From contig JAZQFH010000027.1 in assembly GCA_045539425.1 (NCBI GenBank), positions 1-26,110 on the forward strand: DNA of 26,110 bases, in the 5' to 3' direction. Position numbers and translations under genes: made by a program. This document shows positions 23,300 to 26,110 of this stretch, one piece after another. Positions within the stretch are counted from its first letter, which is position 1; each line of letters opens with the position of its first letter. Source of the DNA: RUG14871 sp045539425. Its GTDB lineage: Bacteria > Bacillota_I > Bacilli_A > Erysipelotrichales > Erysipelotrichaceae. Below the pieces are notes generated by a model. It had not been told where the DNA came from and did not search any database. It worked only from the letters and a program-made list of their open reading frames with translations.

Positions 23300-23380
23300 T
23301 CAATCACCCGTTCTCTCTAACAGGATTACCGTCTCAATGAATTGGCAAATTGGAAACAAATCAATAGACTGGGATTTCAA
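23300..23380 (-). pseudogene. Remnant A: C-terminal tail of an RlmD/RumA-like methyltransferase
   Basis: The minus-strand frame beginning within the end of the NUDIX gene reads SIDLFPICQFIETVILL and then ERTGD-stop (TGA at 23300-23302). It matches the C-terminal pattern (V)-D-L-F-P-x-T-x-H-I-E-T-V-x-L-L of RlmD/RumA (TrmA family) 23S rRNA uracil-C5 methyltransferases. The rest of the gene is missing, and there is no start codon. Two related tails lie at 23.9 and 25.8 kb. Confidence 0.6.
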
Positions 23381-23862
23381 ACCCTTTCGTCTGTTACTAT
23401 GTGTTCAATTCCATAATGATCAGACAGCAGATAGTCTTTCAAAAAAGTCGGGAAAGCCTTGTACTGACCGATATTTTCGATTGGAATCCAGTGCATAGTC
23501 TCTCTTACACCCATTGTATAACTATCACTGTGCAGCACCTTTGTGCCTCTTGGCTTCATCAAATAGTACAAAGCGATTTCGTGACATTCCATTCCTTTTA
23601 AGGAACCTGTATTTTCATTAAAAAAGTTCTCGTGAATTACGGCAAGATGATCCACTGCATATTCAACACCAGTTTCTTCAAGAACTTCTCTTTTTACGGC
23701 ATCTTCTGCTGTTTCGCCCATATGAACAGCACCGCCTATCGAATAAAGGTAATCCTCATTTTCATTTCCAGCAAACAGAACGCACCCGTCTTCTACAATA
23801 ATTGCCGCTGCCCTATATCGAAACCACCTGTTTTCATCTATAAACCCACAGTTATGTTCCAT
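23377..23862 (-). CDS. NUDIX hydrolase
   Basis: 161 aa with an intact NUDIX box: GGAVHMGETAEDAVKREVLEETGV fits G-x5-E-x7-REUxEExGU. The N-terminal WFRYRAAAIIVEDGCVLFA and the later ALYYLMKPRG are typical of the small NUDIX proteins of Firmicutes that hydrolyse nucleoside diphosphates linked to another moiety; the substrate is unknown. GAGGTGAAAGAGT precedes the ATG. The gene starts 32 bases after RlmD-like remnant B, and its end overlaps remnant A, so it looks like cargo between two insertion scars. Confidence 0.92.
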   Translation of the reverse strand: MEHNCGFIDENRWFRYRAAAIIVEDGCVLFAGNENEDYLYSIGGAVHMGETAEDAVKREVLEETGVEYAVDHLAVIHENFFNENTGSLKGMECHEIALYYLMKPRGTKVLHSDSYTMGVRETMHWIPIENIGQYKAFPTFLKDYLLSDHYGIEHIVTDERV

Positions 23863-23894
23863 ACTCTTTCACCTCGCACACTGATTCGGCAATT

Positions 23895-24041
23895 TCATTT
23901 CAGCTGTTTCAAATAATCTCCATTCTCTGGCTCATAAGGCACTGAAATGAAATCTTTCTTTTGGTGGTACAAGCAGCATACCGTCTCCGCAGAATGCTCA
24001 AGAAGGAACATATCGGCAAGCTGGAATTTGCAAATCTCTTA
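23895..24041 (-). pseudogene. Remnant B: C-terminal tail of an RlmD/RumA-like methyltransferase
   Basis: The minus-strand frame reads ADMFLLEHSAETVCCL, then YHQKKDFISVPYEPENGDYL and a stop (TGA at 23895-23897). It is closed upstream by TAA at 24039-24041. The D-M-F...E-T-V-x-x-L spacing equals that of RlmD/RumA C-termini. An ATG at 24011 could start a 38-aa peptide, but I see no ribosome site. The last 30 residues match remnant C at 26 positions. Confidence 0.6.
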
Positions 24042-24102
24042 ATCCGATTATCCCGAATTAGAATTATAAAACACTCACATAAACACCGAACTGCCGAACT
24101 CT

Positions 24103-25212
24103 TTACTGCTCTGAACTTGATTCCGGTGTATAATCCGAGATCATTTTGGAAACCAAGCCTTCATATCCGAGACTCTCCAAAAGTTCTTTCGCGCCATCTT
24201 TTCCGTATAATTCGACAGCGATTTCCATATTTATGATGATCTCTTTTCTTTCAGCCAGACTCTCTTCTGAAGGATCGTCTTTGTATTGACTTGAATAATC
24301 AAGCTCCTTCAGGATCATTTTACGGATCGGATCTTTAAGCAATACGACCATATTACGCCATTCGGCGCCTTTGCCAGTGATAGCATTGCTGCCCGCTTCA
24401 GACAGATAATATCTATATACGACTTCATATTCCCTGGTCATCCCGGCATCCTCTACTCTTTCCAGTATCGACAGCATCAGATCATCTATAACTGGGAAGA
24501 TTTCCGTCGTTTCCGATCCAACCATTGAGTAAGGGAGCAGCTTATTGTAGGCACAATGATTGAATTCGCTGATGACTGAACTGAAATCATACCACTTGAA
24601 AACGAATGTAACATCTGCGGTATCCATATTACCATAAGTCGGATCGTCCTCATTGATAATGATATTGCTAACACGATACTCATCGATATCACGCACCATA
24701 TCATCTACTTTCGATTGATAAAGAGATGGCTCGGTTGATGCGCTTAAGCTGTTTTCGACAGTTATCAGCTTTCCTTTACGATCCTGAAGGTTGTCGTTGA
24801 TGTCGTAAAAACTAAGTTCAGGAATACTGAAGTCGTTCCCGACACCTTTGAACAGTTTATCTGCATCTTCCTGTACTGTTTCTGTCAATATCTGCCTGAA
24901 TACTTCAGGTTTATGATGAAGGCCATTGGCAATATAGACACCGCCTCCGGCAAGAAGAAGCAGTATCGCCATGCTGCCAGCAATTAACGTTTTCCTGCTT
25001 GCTTTTTTTATTCCTGTTATACCTAAAACTATTACTCCGAATAATAATCCTGCTATTATACCTGTTACTGCTACGAATTTAATCAACACAGGTAATACTT
25101 CACCAAAACTTTTCCCAATAAGTAATTTCGGCAATTCTCCTTTGGCAAACACGATAATAAATAAGATTATAATTATTGCAATAATTTTTTTCGTTCTGTT
25201 TTTCATACCCAT
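24103..25212 (-). CDS. Unknown membrane protein (369 aa)
   Basis: Three hydrophobic segments near the N-terminus (about 9-24, 38-66, 78-97) are followed by a hydrophilic domain of about 270 residues, rich in acidic residues and alpha-helix. Recognisable pieces include NIIINEDDPTYGNMDTADVTFVFKW, EVVYRYYLSEAGSNAI and KEIIINMEIAVELYG. I do not recognise the family. Base composition is more AT-rich than the genes to the left, in line with foreign origin. ATG 25212 or ATG 25206 could start it; AGG lies 8 bases before the first. An extended -10 promoter lies at 25255-25263. It occupies the segment between remnants B and C. Confidence 0.8.
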   Translation of the reverse strand: MGMKNRTKKIIAIIIILFIIVFAKGELPKLLIGKSFGEVLPVLIKFVAVTGIIAGLLFGVIVLGITGIKKASRKTLIAGSMAILLLLAGGGVYIANGLHHKPEVFRQILTETVQEDADKLFKGVGNDFSIPELSFYDINDNLQDRKGKLITVENSLSASTEPSLYQSKVDDMVRDIDEYRVSNIIINEDDPTYGNMDTADVTFVFKWYDFSSVISEFNHCAYNKLLPYSMVGSETTEIFPVIDDLMLSILERVEDAGMTREYEVVYRYYLSEAGSNAITGKGAEWRNMVVLLKDPIRKMILKELDYSSQYKDDPSEESLAERKEIIINMEIAVELYGKDGAKELLESLGYEGLVSKMISDYTPESSSEQ

Positions 25213-25254
25213 TCTTTTTACCTGTGAGCTTGATCTGGCAAATATTTGCTTGTT

Positions 25255-25263
25255 ATTATATCA
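25255..25263 (-). promoter_or_regulatory. Extended -10 promoter of the unknown membrane protein
   Basis: On the minus strand TGA precedes a perfect TATAAT (25255-25260), 43 bases before the start. A small palindrome CTAACA-ATAA-TGTTAG (25291-25306) sits about 35 bases upstream. Confidence 0.5.
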
Positions 25264-25374
25264 TAAACTAGAGCTAAATTACATCGACAACTAACAATAA
25301 TGTTAGAAAAAGAAACTTTGTGTTTAAGTATGAACTGCCTGTTTGCATTTTTATAATTTTGGGTGATATCAGCA

Positions 25375-25500
25375 TCAAATATAGCACAATAGCATCTCTA
25401 CGAGAGAAGGAACTGTATCAGTTGTAATCACATTCTCAGCAATAAAACGGCAGTATTCATCTGCCTGTTCATAAAAACCTTTTGCTTTATTCATGCTCAT
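25375..25500 (-). CDS. Small ORF (41 aa), probably a truncated gene
   Basis: ATG 25500 has AGAGGTGAAGTC upstream and TGA is at 25375. The peptide begins MSMNKAKGFYEQADEYCRFI and ends VPSLVEMLLCYI. It looks like the first helices of a longer helical protein that is cut short after a hydrophobic stretch. The following 160 bases (25213-25374) show no continuation that I recognise. It starts 10 bases after the frameshifted zinc-ribbon gene and would be co-transcribed with it. Family not recognised. Confidence 0.5.
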   Translation of the reverse strand: MSMNKAKGFYEQADEYCRFIAENVITTDTVPSLVEMLLCYI

Positions 25501-25510
25501 GACTTCACCT

Positions 25511-25774
25511 CTACAAACTGGAATTATCTCTGATTGAAATCTGCTTTGCCATCATAATCAATGATGATTTTTTTACAATCCTTGCAGCATAAGCAATAAC
25601 TTTTGGATTATAAAGTTCATGCCAAGGTCTTTTTGACAACATTATTCCATCCTTAGATATTGCATTTCTTAGTCTTATAGGTGAACCTTTAACCAATCCC
25701 TTTTCCCAAACTATTGCATTTGGGCTCTCAATTATTCCTTCTTCCATCTCTTTGCTGCAGTAAGGGCATAGCAT
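25511..25774 (-). pseudogene. DUF6487-like zinc-ribbon protein, frameshifted
   Basis: The frame starts MLCPYCSKEMEEGIIESP, with one CPYC metal-binding pair, after an AGGAGG ribosome site. The C-terminus as encoded (AYAARIVKKSSLIMM) lacks a second cysteine pair. In the adjacent frame the same bases read YCCKDCKKIIIDYDGKADF and stop at 25524-25526, which supplies the expected second pair of this small zinc-ribbon family. Insertion of one A near 25589 (plus strand gcagcataag to gcagcaataag) would restore the frame. So this is a one-base deletion in a decaying gene, or a sequencing error. Confidence 0.7.
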
Positions 25775-25813
25775 AAACGTTTTCCTCCTCTATAAATCCC
25801 GATTTCGTCAATC

Positions 25814-25957
25814 TTATTTCAGCTGCTGCAGATAGTCCGTATTCTGTGGCTCATACGGCACTGAAATGAAGTCCTTCTTTTGGCGGTACAAACAGCATAC
25901 AGTCTCGATGTGAAAAGTAGCGGCAAAACGATCTACTGCAGACTTGTCAACATTGAT
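25814..25957 (-). pseudogene. Remnant C: C-terminal tail of an RlmD/RumA-like methyltransferase
   Basis: The minus-strand frame reads VDRFAATFHIETVCCL, then YRQKKDFISVPYEPQNTDYL and a stop (TAA at 25814-25816), with TGA closing it upstream at 25958-25960. V-D-x-F-x-x-T-x-H-I-E-T-V is the RlmD/RumA C-terminal signature. No start codon with a ribosome site is seen. The tail is about 80% identical in DNA to remnant B over some 95 bases, in the same orientation. Confidence 0.6.
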
Positions 25958-25976
25958 TCAGCCAACTGGCTTCTGT

Positions 25977-26110
25977 TTATTCTTGACTGAGTCCAAAAAC
26001 CTCTTCAACTATTTTCAATGTCTGCTCAATACTTCTGTTATCATCCCGCAGAATCACAGAAAAACCTGAATCCAAAAAGTGATCATACTTTTCCTGCGAA
26101 TTAATCATCA
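25977..26110 (-). CDS. C-terminal part of an unidentified protein (5' end beyond window)
   Basis: The minus-strand frame is open from the right edge to TAA at 25977-25979. The last 44 residues include KYDHFLDSGFSVILRDDNRS and IEQTLKIVEEVFGLSQE. A final amphipathic helix after R-D-D-x-R-S-I-E is common at the end of P-loop kinase-like proteins, but too little is visible to assign a family. It lies just upstream of remnant C. Confidence 0.55.
   Translation of the reverse strand, partial: MINSQEKYDHFLDSGFSVILRDDNRSIEQTLKIVEEVFGLSQE

Noticed and set aside
23142..26110. CRISPR array, tRNA or transposase in the accessory region
   Set aside because: There is no regularly spaced repeat, cloverleaf or transposase/integrase motif on either strand. 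The direct repeats are gene tails.

Overview
The window looks like a chromosomal stretch from an anaerobic Gram-positive (Bacillota/Firmicutes) gut- or mouth-type bacterium. The clues are strong GGAGG-type ribosome sites, intrinsic terminators with U-tracts, a sortase-type surface adhesin with Cna-B repeats, a MupG-family muropeptide enzyme, and the CD1871A/NapH-like iron-sulfur pair. Erysipelotrichia or a related Clostridia-like group seems most likely, but genus cannot be read from the sequence. Every gene I can support lies on the minus strand, so transcription runs from high to low coordinates.

Region 1 (1-11.2 kb) is a surface-structure locus. Starting at a promoter near 11.2 kb, a tightly packed operon encodes a transglutaminase-like lipoprotein, a GspF/PilC inner-membrane platform protein, four small proteins with one N-terminal membrane anchor each, a PilT-type ATPase, a transcription factor (winged helix + BTAD + degenerate GGDEF-like domain) and a small unknown protein. 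Then come an inverted repeat, a second promoter and an unusually long leader with repeated GCAGTT words. After these lies a very large VWA/Cna-B adhesin that runs off the left edge. The promoters of the two units share a TTTAGACT-9 nt-TATRAT layout. The type-IV-filament-like set lacks any visible PilB, prepilin peptidase or prepilin cleavage motif within the window.

Region 2 (11.3-13.8 kb) holds a two-gene unit (48-aa CXXC protein plus NapH-like 4Fe-4S membrane protein) and a MATE exporter, each with its own terminator.

Region 3 (13.8-20.8 kb) contains two small-molecule-type operons. One has five coupled genes: an ATC-hydrolase-like protein, two methyltransferases, an MBL hydrolase and a membrane-anchored methyltransferase, behind two tandem GTTAG-N6-CTAAC palindromes. 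The other is TetR - alpha/beta hydrolase - ICMT-like membrane methyltransferase, followed by a flavodoxin-fold reductase with its own promoter.

Region 4 (20.8-23.2 kb) has a fused double GNAT acetyltransferase and a MupG/DUF871 enzyme.

Region 5 (23.3-26.1 kb) is accessory and more AT-rich. I read three truncated gene tails, at about 23.3, 23.9 and 25.8 kb, as copies of the C-terminal end of an RlmD/RumA-type 23S rRNA (uracil-C5) methyltransferase. They separate a NUDIX gene, an unknown membrane protein, a 41-aa ORF and a frameshifted zinc-ribbon gene. This pattern suggests repeated insertion of mobile elements at an rlmD 3' end and later decay. No tRNA, rRNA, CRISPR array, transposase or integrase was seen.
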